Source of the DNA: Odiellus spinosus
Taxonomy: Eukaryota; Arthropoda; Arachnida; Opiliones; Phalangiidae
DNA length: 64,000 bases
Reading direction: 5' to 3'
Assembly: GCA_963920705.1 (NCBI GenBank)
Contig: OY987225.1
Span: 3,732,501 to 3,796,500 of the forward strand
Part shown: positions 1 through 11,543 of the stretch, piece by piece
Position numbering within the stretch: position 1 is the first letter of the stretch
Layout: the number at the start of each line of letters is the position of its first letter
Notes under the pieces: model-generated
What the model saw: only the letters and a program-made list of their open reading frames with translations
What the model was told of the DNA's origin: nothing
Database searches by the model: none
Translations under genes and position numbers: made by a program

Positions 1-423
1 GTTAATCGTATTCTTACTAATACCATGTTTTGCCTCTAGCCTTAAGAAAAAATAACCTAATGATTTATTTATGGACTTTTTGGTCTCTTCAGATTCATTG
101 ACAGGAATATCAAAATCCCTTAATCTTAAATGATTATTATCGTCCAAACTTCCAACACTTGACAATGGGCTTTGCGGCCTATCCACGTTATCTAAGACTG
201 GGATTGGTTCATTATCAATAGCCTGATTCAAATTTCTATGCTTCCTACTACAGTGGGTCTTAAAAGCTCCATAACTATTAGTTTTGTAAGGACAAAGTTT
301 ACAGGACACACAAAATTTACTCTCATTTTTATGAAGATTCAGAACATGTTGGTTCAGAACAATAGAATTATTTGTTCGGTAATTACACATCACACATTTA
401 AATTCATTAAAATTTGCCGCCAT
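1..423 (-). CDS. C2H2 zinc-finger protein, N-terminal 141 residues, runs off the window
   Basis: An open frame begins with ATG at 423-421 and stays open for 141 codons to the window edge. Two C2H2 fingers are visible: the first (about residues 10-31) starts CVMC and ends HVLNLH, and the second (about residues 44-64) starts CKLC and ends HCSRKH. Both fit C-x2-C-x12-H-x4-H, so nucleic-acid binding is likely. An acidic, Ser-rich linker follows and then a helical stretch near residues 115-141. Many insect and fish genomes hold uncharacterised genes with this layout, paired N-terminal fingers and then a long helical region, but no function is known to me. No stop or frameshift is seen, unlike almost every other coding stretch here, so it may be a living gene or a young gene-like repeat. 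Confidence 0.7.
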   Translation of the reverse strand, partial: MAANFNEFKCVMCNYRTNNSIVLNQHVLNLHKNESKFCVSCKLCPYKTNSYGAFKTHCSRKHRNLNQAIDNEPIPVLDNVDRPQSPLSSVGSLDDNNHLRLRDFDIPVNESEETKKSINKSLGYFFLRLEAKHGISKNTIN

Positions 424-1710
424 CCTAACACTAAATATCCCTAGGCAGTATTATAATATTTCATTATAAACCTTGAAATATAAACAAACCTTTTTCCCAC
501 TCTTGGCGAAAAGCAGAGGCTTAAGGACAATGCTAAATCATGTAAAATTCCATTTCCAACTAAGATTATTTAAATCGAAAATATAAACCAATTAATTTAG
601 GATATTTACGGAATTTCTGAGTAGTTCTTTTCCAAGTCTTCAGCTTCTAAAACGCGAATAATTGTTAAATCAAACTAGTTAATTTACCTAATCCTTCCAG
701 AAGGTAAGCCTTAACAAGAGGACGCGGTACAAGAAATAACTCTTTCCGGGAAAGCGAAAGGAAAATAATCAAGGCCACTATAGGTCAGTGTTACGACTCT
801 ACCAAAGGCTATAACGAAACGCTTACTATATAGACCTAGACTAGACAGGCGTGCTCTATGGCGCATACAAGCTGCAGCGCCCCCTTCCCGCCAGTAAACG
901 TATATACATAGCTTCTCACGTTGTTTTGTATAGTGCCTCTATCCGCTGGTAAAGGTAATACTCCCAGTTTCCTTCGTGTATCAAAAGTGTTAACAGTTTT
1001 TTAACGTTAACACGCCTGTCTACTGAGAGTATCGTTATATAGTCTTTGGACTCTACAGAGAGAACGATTCAAGGCCATAGGGACTTTTAAGAGAGGGAGT
1101 GCCAGTGATATACCGGAAAAAATCAAGAAACGGAGCAAAAAAAAAAAAATCTGGGCTAGCCTATATCAGCATAGCGTATATCTTCCCCCCTTTCCAAAAC
1201 GAGTTTTTGGAGAGGGAAACGTGCCTTTGTAAATGCCAGACTACTTTTTATCTATTTGATTTAACATTGTGTATCAATCCGTGTTTGGTATTTTCATTAT
1301 GCCACTAAGGTAGGCTTTGCAGGTGTTCCATGATAATTGTGAAACTATTTTTGGATTTTTCGGAGGGAGGTGTAAAGGGGGGAATGGAATGTAGTATTTT
1401 CAATGGTAGTTCTCTCTTTGGGCTTGGCGGGAAAAAAATATTTAAATATTTACATATAAAATACTTTTACTCTGATTTTCAACATTACGTTTGTAATGTC
1501 AATTATTAAATTAATCTCTTAACCAAGTGTCATCCCTCGGCGCATACATCTTTATATTTAAATAATTTTAATTAAATATTCCGAATTGTAGAAATCAATT
1601 GATTTTTTAAATTTCCGAATTTAATAATTGTTTTATTATACCAACTACTTTAATATCAAATATTTTATTAAATTTTTAAACCAGTCTTGTAAAACTAAAC
1701 CAAACATCGA
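424..1710. other. Upstream flank of the zinc-finger gene; no gene seen
   Basis: This stretch holds only short open frames with no recognisable domain. It probably contains the 5' untranslated region and promoter of the divergent minus-strand zinc-finger gene. I could not pick a convincing TATA box or initiator. An A-run interrupts the only plus-strand frame, near 1138-1150. Confidence 0.4.
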
Positions 1711-1956
1711 GATCACAGATGTGATCTAATGTAATTAAGTTTGAGTGATCCAAGAATAAGCTTTTATGATCTAAAAGTGAGCAATTATCTTAAAAATCAG
1801 TGGTTTTCTTAAGTACATTCTAGGATCACTTTAAAAATTATAAGATCACTGAAGGAATGCCATAAGATCACAATTTGAAATAGAAGAACACATCAAGATC
1901 ATGAAAGAGCACTGTAAGATCACTGTATAGTGATTCCAAAGTGATCATCTGTGATC
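1711..1956. repeat. Cluster of eleven GATC motifs, degenerate repeat
   Basis: GATC occurs at 1711, 1723, 1747, 1768, 1824, 1844, 1866, 1897, 1918, 1943 and 1953, usually inside GATCAC or its complement GTGATC. Spacing in the second half is mostly 20-31 bp, and the phrase AAGATCAC recurs. About one GATC would be expected in a stretch of this size. It looks like a degenerate short tandem or inverted repeat next to the hairpin at 1983-2112, perhaps the end of the same element. Confidence 0.55.
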
Positions 1957-1982
1957 TTATAGTGTATGTAAAATTTGCAGTG

Positions 1983-2112
1983 TTCTATGGGAAAAAATTT
2001 CAATGGGATTTTATCATTGAGCGCGGGCTATCAAAATTATTTTTTCACGTCTGGCGCGTGTTTATAGCACGCGCTCAATGTTAAAATCCCATTGAAATTT
2101 TTTCCCATAGAA
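1983..2112. repeat. Hairpin with 43-bp inverted arms, possible MITE core
   Basis: The arm at 1983-2025 (starting TTCTATGGGAAAAAAT) is the reverse complement of 2070-2112 with one mismatch, and a 44-bp GC-richer loop lies between. The arms are far too long to be chance. The form suits a foldback or MITE-type element. No sure target-site duplication was found, so the outer boundary is uncertain. A CCACCCTGTATA motif, common near ends of insect repeats, lies 30 bp to the right. Confidence 0.7.
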
Positions 2113-2223
2113 GCTATTGAGTTTTGTTATCTGTTCCACCCTGTATATAATATAAAATATAAAACGTTGCCGAATGACATAACTTAAGGGATCTTAAGAG
2201 AGTTTGCACTTCGAACAGGTACG

Positions 2224-2574
2224 ATGAGACAATTAAAATATGAAATTTATCAAAAACAACGCAAAGTGAAAGACTTAAGCGAATCTTTAGATTTGCTCGG
2301 AAAAGATCCTGCGTATGGCTCTTGCGTTCAGCAAACCTCGCTCCGTTTCTATCTGATAATTACGCTCGAGATAATATTTTGGAGACGGAAGAGGATCGGT
2401 AGCAATAACCGAATACTAAGTTTCATGCATTACTCAACAACTCGTTCTTTACCATTAGTAGAGTTAATAAACGAGGATCAAAGCGTCCTAACGTTGATAA
2501 ATTTTCTTTTGTGTTCTTTCATGAGCAAGGAAAACAAATATGAAAGACAGAAGCTGGCTTTTAAAAACTTTTAA
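2224..2574 (+). CDS. Hypothetical open frame, 116 residues
   Basis: An ATG-led frame rich in basic and hydrophobic residues lies just upstream of the SWIM/YqaJ pseudogene on the same strand. I recognise no domain. It could be a decayed upstream exon of that gene or a chance frame; nothing in the sequence decides this. Confidence 0.2.
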   Translation: MRQLKYEIYQKQRKVKDLSESLDLLGKDPAYGSCVQQTSLRFYLIITLEIIFWRRKRIGSNNRILSFMHYSTTRSLPLVELINEDQSVLTLINFLLCSFMSKENKYERQKLAFKNF

Positions 2575-2608
2575 ATCAAATTGGAAAAAAATCAAATTCA
2601 TAGAAGCA

Positions 2609-4130
2609 TAGGAAAGATTCGACCATGATAATAATCAAATTCGGGACCAAGGCTTAGCGTCCGTGGCTGAACAACAGCAACCTAGTCATGGAGTGATCAC
2701 TACGTCTACCTGCAAGAATATAGACGAAATTTTTGTTAGTAAAAAACTCTCATTTAATTCGGCGTCATTATGTCACAAAGAATTTATTTTAGAAGAGAAG
2801 AATCCAGAAGCCCTGCCTTTCTACAGGGTTAATCATTTTCTTCCTGATCCTGATGAAATTCCGCCTACTGCATGGAGTATCAATATTTCGCTAATACCCG
2901 TTATTAACTTTGCCGCAATTTTTCATTATTTCATGAATGTCAGTATGATTGATGGTGAATCAAGACAGGATAAGCGAGGGCTGGATAGGGCCGTTGCTCA
3001 TAAAAATTCTGGTGACATTCATTCAGCGATACTGGTTGTTAAAATTACAGCCACCTTAGTCTATGTGAAATCAAAGTGTTTTGCCTCGCAAAAGCGATTA
3101 GATTACAATGTTATTGTGTGCCTCAAATTTAATGGAAAAATTTGCGGAGGAGAATGTGAATGTGTTCGGGGGTTATCTGGATCTTGTAGCCATATTGAAG
3201 CTCTGCTACTAACTTTGGAATCTTTTAGTCGGGAACGCCAAAGTTCCGGGGACTTAACGTGTACGTCAAAGCCCTGTGCGTGGAATAAACCACGTTCTCA
3301 AGATTTTGAACCTAGTGTAATTTTACCAAAGATGTTTAAAAGACGATGATTGATTGAAGATACTGCGCGTGTTGTCCAAGAAGCTAACAACATTAAGTTT
3401 GATTTTGATCCTCGGAGGGCTTGTGATAGAGAAATTGATCCTGATAAAAATTTGCGAGCTGTAAGAGAGCTGATGACAATTTTTCCATCTGGCCTACGGC
3501 ACTTTTGGAAAATACCCTCTGAAGAATTAATCGTGCCTGAAGTGGCTCTAGAAATAGACGTTATATCCGATGAATCAAAAATCGATAGCCAAGCTCCTGA
3601 AATTAGCTTTAAAAATCAAGAAGAACGTGAATATCCTGAATATATTAATTTAAAAATGAATCTTTAATTGAAGCCAAGAGGCTTGTTCTTAAAATTCATG
3701 AGATGAAAGATCTTTCCGAAGAAAGAGCCATCTTATATACACAAATGCGGAAGATGGATTATTTGGAGCTCGTTAATTTTATTGAGAAACAAACCAGAAA
3801 ACAAGCTAACTGTGATTTATGGAAAGATTTAAGGATAGGAAGAATTACTAGCTAAAACTTTGGACTCGTTGCTAAAGCCAAGTGCAAAATTTCCAAAATC
3901 TATCATAGAAAAGATTCTTGATCCACGAAAGCTTGATAAGTATTCGTCTCTTCCTAAAGCCATGCAGAGAGGAATGGACTTAGAACCATTAGCGAAAGAA
4001 ATGTACAAGGATCTTACTGGTTTTGAAGTTATAAAAACGGGTCTGACTCTTTGCACTAAATACAATCTTCTTGGGGCAAGCTCCGATGGCATTGTGATAG
4101 ACCAAGGACCCTTTATACTAACCGGACGGG
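2609..4130 (+). pseudogene. SWIM zinc finger plus N-terminal half of a YqaJ nuclease domain, broken
   Basis: The frame is open from about 2609. A SWIM zinc finger of the form C-x-C-x7-C-x-H (GECECVRGLSGSCSHIEALL) lies near 3150-3205. The frame then meets a TGA at 3347-3349 but continues in the same phase to 3667. A shifted frame carries on from about 3655 to 3853, and after a second shift the YqaJ (lambda-exonuclease-like) domain appears: the LRIGRIT start motif near 3830, RGMDLEP near 3970 and SSDGIV near 4085. Homology stops near 4110, before the conserved catalytic IKCP-type strand and the Gln motif. SWIM-YqaJ proteins are common multicopy genes in insects and are often linked to DNA transposons. 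With one stop, two shifts and a lost C-terminus this copy is dead. A separate YqaJ C-terminal half lies at 17768-18090. Confidence 0.7.
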
Positions 4131-4144
4131 CAAAGCAGCCTAGA

Positions 4145-5903
4145 TCTGTACCCTAGCATTATCCGTTTGCGGCCTACTTCGGCTTAGCGGAAATAGTCGG
4201 CCGTACCGTAAAAAACGGGCCGTCAAGGTCGTTTTGGAAACCAGACGACAAAATGGCTCGTGTCATGAGATCAGCGTCGGAAAATTCAGGAGAATTGTTA
4301 ATATTAAGCAAAAATGGAATTCGAAACGAACATTTATACACGGGAAAGTAAGTATTTTTTAATTGAAACTATATAAGGTTCGTTAGATATTATTAAATCA
4401 AATTTCTACTTTTAAAATGATATTTGTTGAATCATTTGTATGTAAAGCCTTGGCTAAAATTTACTATTTTCATTTCATTATATAGGATATCTAATTTAAA
4501 AAAAACTTGAAGAATTGAAGGATGAAAACTTTTATGGAATTAAAAAGAATGAAGAATTCGAGAGTCCTGAATCAATTATAGTGGAGGAATGTATCGATAA
4601 TTATATATCCAATATTATCGAGCCCCACTCTTTCGATATATCTCTAACCAATCCTATTGTTATTGCTAAAAATCTTAAAGAAACAACTGTTGGGAAGAAA
4701 CAAATAAAAATAAAACCAACCGGAGTTCTATTTAGTGTGTAGAAACCTTTTTTGTGTAGAAACCTTTTTTAGCTTAATCATTTATGTACTAATTAAATTA
4801 ACATGTTGCAGATTTGACTCGGAACAATTTCTGTGATATTATCAATTTAAGTTTGGAACAATTAAAAGTTATGGGAAAACCGGATGTAGCAGATGATGAT
4901 ACTATTGTCGTTATGGAAGAATTGATAGCAATAGGTGTTGGTAAAAGGGCCACGATGTGGGAGTCTGGCCTAGAAACATCATATTCGTCTCTAACGAATG
5001 TCAAAACTTCCAAATCCTTTTGGGAAATTGGACAAGAAATTCATTCGAATAAAGGTTTTTTGTTGGATGGCATTGCGTACATCACTTCCATAGCCCCACC
5101 AGTTAGTATAATTTTTTCTCTTTAGCGCAATGTAATTACTAATTAAGAGTACTAACCAATTTTTTCTTTCAGATATTTACATATTTGCCATTTTTGGGCA
5201 AACGTTCACTAGTTTCAACAATTCTCAGGAACTTATGTTTAGTCCATTGTCATCTAGTCAAAAGTGATGTTACATTAGAAGTACAGTATAAAGTTCAAGA
5301 AAACGAGAAGACTTCTAAAAACTTTGCTTTAGAACGAAACAATTTAAAGGCCAAGCAAATTCTTCTATGTTGCAGGTGCTACAATTAAATCTGTATGTAA
5401 TAGTATGCCATATCAATGGGGTTTAACTAATACATTTGCGATAAAGGGAACTTTTGATGAGATTAAGCAATATTTATTTTTAGATACAAAGTTACCTGAT
5501 ATGTATATATCTGCCTGGGTGACGCAAAATAACCGAGGTGGGTTGTTATATATAAACAAAACTACGTTTAAATTATTTCAAATAATAGATAATGTAGCCT
5601 CAGAATTTTATGATGGTGAAAAAATAAACTGTCCAACAAAACAATGTAGGCAGAATGGAAATGACATTAAAAAAGATGGAAAAAACAGTGATATTTTGGA
5701 AGCTTTTGAATTGTTGATATCAACATCAAAAGTTCCAAGTGACATTAATAGTAGAAAGAAAATCCAAAAAAAATTTTTCACCTTTTTTTAAAATTGAGAG
5801 GAAAAGGTCTTCAACTGTATTTAAGAAGGAAACACTTTTCGAAAGAAAACAAAAAGCAAAAATCCTCTCCAGCGTTAAGGAAAGGGTTGAAAGAAATATC
5901 TAA
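4145..5903 (+). pseudogene. Unidentified spliced gene, at least four exon-like blocks
   Basis: Coding-like blocks are separated by good GT-AG junctions: 4161-4346 (donor GTAAGT at 4347), about 4486-4739 (acceptor TATAG, donor GTGTGT), 4813-5101 (acceptor TTGCAG, donor GTTAGT), 5173-5388, and 5393-5903 (acceptor GTTGCAG). Joining the second and third keeps the frame through GVLF into NLTRNNF. The last block includes a GGLLYINKTTF stretch that recalls the GGL-x-x-P region near the C-terminus of P-like transposases, but this is weak. An A-run at 4498-4506 and another at 5766-5773 each break the frame by one base. Beyond the second, the C-terminus continues to TAA at 5901-5903, with AATAAA at 5919. 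I do not recognise the protein; it may belong with the SWIM/YqaJ gene upstream. Confidence 0.4.
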
Positions 5904-5924
5904 TTCTAAAGTAAATTAAATAAA

Positions 5925-8900
5925 TTCTTTTCGGCCAAATTGAAAATGATTTAGTAATGTTCTTAGAATTACCTTTTAAAATTTCAAAGTTCCTATATTA
6001 TTTTGTGATACCAAATGAGGATCTTCTATTTTATTTCTATGATAAGAAATATAATCGAATTGTGATATGTTTTGACAGTTTAACTGATTAAACATAAATT
6101 GAAGACTTAACAATGTTTAACCTTGATATTTTATTACACTGAATTATTACACGAGATAATTGAAGTATTCCCCTCGATTAATTAATGCTTTATTGCATTT
6201 AACGTATTTTCAAACTGAAACAATATTTGTGAGCATAGAAATAAAGCGTCCTTCGCTCAAAACTATACACAAAATATGAGGTATCTCTCTTTGCTATTTT
6301 GCTTCTAAACCTTCTTCAAAAACTGGCAAATTTTTTAATTAATTTGAGTTTCCATCACATAAAATGCTACCCAATAACATTACAAAAGAAACTCAATAGG
6401 TTCGACAGAAAAATGTTTGCTTAGAAGCTCCTTAATAGTATATTACGCGCTTAACCCTCAAATTGAATGATTCCCCTTTCTCTACAATTCCTGTAAAATT
6501 CCCCAATACAGAAATGGTAAAACCACATATAGTATTTTTACTGCTGAGCTCTCAATTGCCAAGGGTAGGTGAGTCCCATCAGTTGTCAGCAAATATAAAA
6601 GAAGGGAACGGTTTTTTTCAAAGGGAGGGTCTACCAAAATGAACGCTTATTTTTAATCTTTCCCTGCTCTTACTGTGCCGATAACACTGTAAAAGAGTTA
6701 TTGGTCTATTTCGGTGATAATTTAATTCGAACATATTAAAATTATAAATAGTTTTTAACTCACCTATCATACTTATGTTGAACTTCGCAACATTTTTTTG
6801 AATGTACCTGTATTTAAAATAATAAGAATGAAAGATGTAAGTAATAATCGTATAATCATAATAGAATTTAACTACGTTGCTGGAAAAAAATTCCGTTAAT
6901 GAGACCGATACGTGACGTTATGCGTCAAACCTTAAAAAATATAACATTTTTTGGCTACCTTTCGAGCACATTCGCTTTTTTAAAACACGGTTAAATACGT
7001 AGCTTTGAACGATTCGTAAAGAGCGCATTTGCCTGGAAGGCTCCATCAAATATTATTATTTTAAACCATCAAGTGTCCGTCCCGTTAATTAAAAAACATT
7101 TAATACTTAAAACAACGTGTTAATTCTATATAAACGATTTCATTGCTTACGTTTTGCCAAAGTAAGATATCCGGTAGGAGTGGCTCCTTTTCCTTTAGAC
7201 ATTTGTGAGCTGTCTTAGTTTCTTTGCCCAAATTTCTCCTAAAATTCTCTTTCGCCCGGCCGAATCGAACTACTTTTATAATGCTACTGAGTCTCTGTCC
7301 GAACTCATGATTCTCGTTTTTAAAATGCAGAAACCCCCCTCCCCTTGTTGTAACCCGTTATATTATTAGGCGAGAAATAGTCGAATCACTTACCCTTTGC
7401 TCATGCTCTAAGGTCACGCTGACTGTTATACACATTGTTACTACTTCCCCTTAAAAGGGGAGGTTAGGAAGTAAATAAATTAATCTTCAATCTATTCTAC
7501 TATTTAAAAATAAGACTCGTCGGCGTATTAAAACATTGGGGGAGAAAGGTGAAAAGCGAAAAAGGACTAAAAATGGATATTGTTAATGGTATTTTAAATT
7601 TATTAAATAATTAAATAATCTTTAAAAAGTGATTTTTAATTCTAAAACACTAGGATCCTACTACAAAAACATTGTTATTGCTTATGGACTGTAATCTAAT
7701 GTTTACATGTGTTTTAGTTTTTTATCGATTCCTTATCGTTTAAATGGTCTTTGACTTAGTAGTTGATTCAATAAAGAAGTGTTGCGTTGCGAACTGATAT
7801 GAGTTTCCATTACTGAATGCTGATCAAGTCCAATTTTCCTCTTCTCCCCATTAATTTAAAACTATCTATCAAATTTACCCACCCCCAACAATCTTTTTTC
7901 TATGACCCTCTTTGGGAAGGATAATATTTCTCTCGATCGCCCGGATTTCGTCACAAAATAAGAGACGAGAGACCCCGTTCGAGAGGAATCCCCCCCCCGA
8001 TAAAAAGAGATCGGTTATATAGTTTCTTAGATGGATTTTTCAAGCGTTTGAGCTGAACAATAACGTCATGTTAAAATTGATTTTCACCCCCTAAAACATA
8101 TGTTCAAAATTAGAGTTAAAGTTTGTGACCTTTGACCTTTTAATGAGTTTAGACATTTTTTTCCGAACTGAAACATTTTTTTTGGAATTCCCTGTATGTG
8201 AATTAGTCGCTAATGATGAAATCTCAAAGTAGTATATTTAGTTCCAAAGATATTTTAGTTTTCGTCAGACCCCACAAACCTCGTTTGAATCCATAACAAT
8301 CTTTAATTTTGGTGATTTACTAACTTAACTTATTTCCAGCTATTCTTCAATAATGCTTGTCGTCTGTTTTAAGCTTTGATAAGTATAGACAAGTTATCTG
8401 GAACCATCAAAATTGTTTCGTGCTCGTTGAGTAGCCTTTTGAGTCGGTGTAATTCAAGTTCAAAACGGAAAGTGTATGCGAAGTTCAGGGGAAGCCTTAA
8501 GCGTTTTTTTTTTTTTTTCTGGGCCATACTTTAGTTTGTTTCGCTTCTAGGGCTATCAGTACTATTCCCTTACTTGATAATGAAACTAGAGACAATTCCA
8601 AGTAGCTTCCACGAGTAACATTTTCAATTAAAGATAGTTTTTAAATTAACATTAAACTTCTTTAAGGTGGTTCTTGAGAAAAAATAACAGATGGTTTTAT
8701 CTATGAGAGGGTCTTTTACATCTTTTGGTAATTTGAGACGGCTTTTAACTTGGAGATTGTCACCAGTTGTAATTTTTTTGGTATAAAAGATCCGTCCTTC
8801 GTCTTGGAAATCATAACTTCTCTCGAACACTTTCAACCATCAACTCCAGTAGTCCCGCTTCTAGATATGGCCTCTTCATCAGCTCGTATTTTTTTTAATT

Positions 8901-9227
8901 CTAAAACTTAATTTTAATATAGAGTTTCTAAATGCTAGAACCAATTACTAGTCCCTTAAAATTAAAACTTAAGAAGAATAACACCATGATATCCGTGTAT
9001 CCAATTAATGAAGACCCAGAAGTTGTGATCCTAGTGAAAACGCTTACCTCCATAGTAATTCCCGTGTCAGTTTGGGAGATTATTTAAACTTTAACAAGAT
9101 GGTCAAGCCCATAGGAGAGCCACACCACGTATGGTATAAAGCAAACGTAAGAAATTGCTTTTATGAAAAGAAATTTTGTTTTTAAAAACGAAACCCTTTT
9201 TCAAATTCACCTTTTTTTCAAATGCTT
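5925..9227. other. Non-coding, AT-rich; no gene or clear repeat seen
   Basis: No frame here shows a domain that I can recognise on either strand. A 70-residue minus-strand frame at 8624-8836 has no further support. C-runs near 7990 and a CCTGTATG phrase near 8190 hint at old repeat debris only. Confidence 0.4.
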
Positions 9228-9313
9228 AAAAATAGACTTTTGCAAAGTAAATAAATGATAAGGGACTTGTAAAAATAGACTTTTGCAAAGTAAATAAATG
9301 ATAAGGGACTTGT
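9228..9313. repeat. Perfect 43-bp tandem duplication
   Basis: The unit beginning AAAAATAGACTTTTGC occurs at 9228-9270 and again, unchanged, at 9271-9313. Perfect identity indicates a recent slip or an assembly duplication. Confidence 0.9.
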
Positions 9314-9528
9314 ACGTCTGAAAGCTCTCCAGAAACGTTTATTTAATAAACCGTTTTTACAACCATGAAGTAGTAGTCTCGAGAATTAATTTAATAATTT
9401 ATTTGCATAGTAAACTTTTCGAAAGTAATTTTTTCCAACCAAAACTTTAATTATGGGTTGTTTTAAAAGTAAGCTTTTTAAAAATGAAGTCTTTCAAAAT
9501 GAACAATAGCAAAGCTTACCTTATAGAA

Positions 9529-10259
9529 AAGAAGACCCACAACACTAGGTAGACCTTTGGGTCAAGTAATGTTAAAAATAAATTTCTTAAAATTTCAAAA
9601 TTTTTGGTTTGGTTGTCATCGCTGATAGTATTTACGCTCTTGTGGCGCGAAATCTGTTCATTAATATCAATAATCTCCGCAGAACAAAGGTTGGAGGATT
9701 TCTTCCATAATGCTAGAGATAGGAAGATATGTCGACTTCAAAGTCGGATTAGACTATCATCCCCCACACGAATCAAGCTGAAACTTGGAACAGCTATGTA
9801 TAACGAATCAAGCTGAAACTTGGAACAGCTATGTATAACGAATCAAGCTGAAACTTGGAACAGCTATGTATAAATGGTAAATGATAATTCTGGGAAAGTT
9901 TCGTTTTATTAATTGCCACGGGGCTGGCGCGTACGACGTGGTAAAATATGTAAATAATAGGCCAAAGAACACCAAAAAATAGAGAAAACTCCTGTAAAAA
10001 TGTTTTATGTCTTAGGCACCTATGCTGTGCAGGAAACAAAATTCTTGGGGCTTTGCAAAGACTATACAGCTATTATACAGCTTCATTTGATAGTCTTTGC
10101 TTTGCGGAAGTACGTCAAGAAACTAGGAGCAATAACAACGCCGTACATAAATGGAGTGGTAACTGCCTTATAATTTTACTACTTAAGTTCTTACGAAAGG
10201 TACACAAATAAATCTATCTTGGGTAAATTGTCTAATTGGGCTGCTTCTTCGCAAACTTG
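9529..10259 (+). repeat. Left long terminal inverted repeat
   Basis: This arm pairs with 11611-12273. It is 731 bp, and removing the two extra 35-bp units leaves 661 bp against 663 bp on the right. The last codons of the SWIM frame (10191-10259) lie inside it, so the repeat and the coding region overlap. Confidence 0.85.
9768..9872 (+). repeat. 35-bp unit, three perfect tandem copies
   Basis: The unit ACGAATCAAGCTGAAACTTG followed by 15 more bases repeats at 9768, 9803 and 9838 without change. The right arm of the element has a single copy near 12001-12035. The triplication is therefore private to the left arm and younger than the arms. Confidence 0.95.
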
Positions 10260-10637
10260 GCCTAATTTAGATTGATACCAGTTTCTATGCTCCTCGTGGC
10301 GTCGATAGCCAAGGTACCAGATGAGACTGCTAACGTGATCACAAGTACCCACAGTTAAGGCACCCCCTTTACAATTACAATACCATTGCGAGACCGCGTC
10401 TAATCCAATTCCATGTGGTACGTATCGAATAAGGGCTTGATGAACAGCCGCCGGTGAAAATTGACTTCGGACACGTACACGCAAGATGTCGTGTACTACT
10501 TTGCACAATTCAACGTCAAACGACCCGGTTCTCTCAATTGTTAAGGCGACGTAGGACTCGGCGCGTCTGCATTTAAAATCACTCAAAACAATACCCTGAG
10601 CGTCTTCCTCGCTAAGGACCGGGATTATTGCTTGCAA
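10191..10637 (-). pseudogene. Transposase C-terminal part with SWIM zinc finger
   Basis: The 148-residue frame contains WYCNCKGGALTVGTCDHVSS at about residues 85-104, a SWIM finger (C-x-C ... C-x-H), followed by a WYLGYRRH helix. SWIM fingers bind DNA or protein and occur at the C-terminus of some animal transposases. The frame overlaps the preceding one by 13 bases in another phase. No DDE residues precede the finger, so an internal deletion has joined the helix-turn-helix part almost directly to the SWIM part. Confidence 0.6.
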
Positions 10638-11080
10638 ATAGTCTTACTGCTGCAGAAGATTGGTGGCTGGCGGTCAATTCTTCTCTTGAAATATGGTGAA
10701 GACCGTACGAAACGATCTTCTAATGCTGCAAGTACCAATTTAATAATGTTCATGACTGTGGACTCTTTCATTTGAAATAGAACGGATAACACTGCGTTGG
10801 ACAAACCGATACGTAGTTTTATCAGTAGTAAGGCTACAGCCGTCTTTGATGAACATGATCTAATGGTCTTCAGCTTGTCTTCGACGGTGTAATGTAGATC
10901 GCGGAACTGGTCTTGCCAGAGGGACATGAGCACCTTGGAGTCATTGTCACCTGTGACAAACGATTCGATAACGCGCCTTCTGTGGTCTTTAATGTACGTG
11001 CTAAGACCTTTAAGAAAATTCTCAATGTCAGCTGCACTAAGAGATCCGGAACTATTAGCATCACTTATATTGATCGTCAT
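10625..11080 (-). pseudogene. Transposase helix-turn-helix region
   Basis: The 151-residue frame holds LLIKLRIGLSNAVLSVLFQM near residues 85-104 and then KESTVMNIIKLVLAALEDRF. This is the usual helix-turn-helix segment ahead of a DDE_Tnp_4 catalytic domain. The frame ends soon after, at FCSSKTICKQ, with no catalytic Asp motif. It overlaps the upstream frame (11061-11480) by 20 bases in a different phase, which suggests a frameshift or a lost intron. Confidence 0.55.
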
Positions 11081-11480
11081 TGACTAGATGACTGCTGCAC
11101 ATTCTGGTGTCGTTATTTACAAAGATGGACTTACGTAACCATATCTCATAGCGGACGTTGTTTCTGATTCGCGTGCGTGTATGAGTTTTGCATACGAAAC
11201 ACGTCCTTGAACTTGACACAAGACAGTCTATTCCCAAATAAATGACCGGAGTTCCGGGTTGCGGTTCTTCCGTCGGCAATGATTCAGATGTTGAAACGGA
11301 GGATTTCGACATTTGCGCTGACTTGTCATTGTCACTGACGGCTGCTTTGAAGGTTTTGACAAATGCGACAAACCTCTTGGATGACGCGAAGCATTTCAAA
11401 CAAATCTTCGTGCTATTAGTTATTATCCCAAGAGCCGGAAGACCCTGGTTAAAACGCATAAAATATGCATATCTAGTCAA
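11061..11480 (-). pseudogene. Transposase N-terminal zinc-binding region
   Basis: The 139-residue frame ends with a Cys/His pattern: CLVSSSRTCFVCK, then RYEIWLRKSIFVNNDTRMCS followed by SHL. A paired Cys motif plus a late C-x2-H suits a zinc-binding DNA-recognition domain, as at the start of many transposases. The first 70 residues are Ser/Thr-rich with no clear motif. It probably belongs with the next two minus-strand frames as one gene. Confidence 0.45.
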
Positions 11481-11543
11481 TTCCCGCTCGTCAATTTAGA
11501 TACCGACTTGATGCTTTATTAACCTTTCTATTGTACAAGTAGC

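Noticed and set aside
4120..4190. DLYPSII phrase suggesting a DNA polymerase B motif A
   Set aside because: The frame is open for only a few residues on either side and no other polymerase motif is nearby, so it is probably chance.
8624..8836. 70-residue minus-strand frame
   Set aside because: No domain, no splice context and a stop directly upstream.
9604..9816. Open frames in both inverted arms (9604-9816 plus and 11992-12198 minus) giving the same peptide
   Set aside because: They are the same terminal-repeat sequence read twice; no domain is present and the repeat explains the identity.
11242..11499. Plus-strand 85-residue frame
   Set aside because: It is the antisense of the transposase N-terminal frame at 11061-11480.
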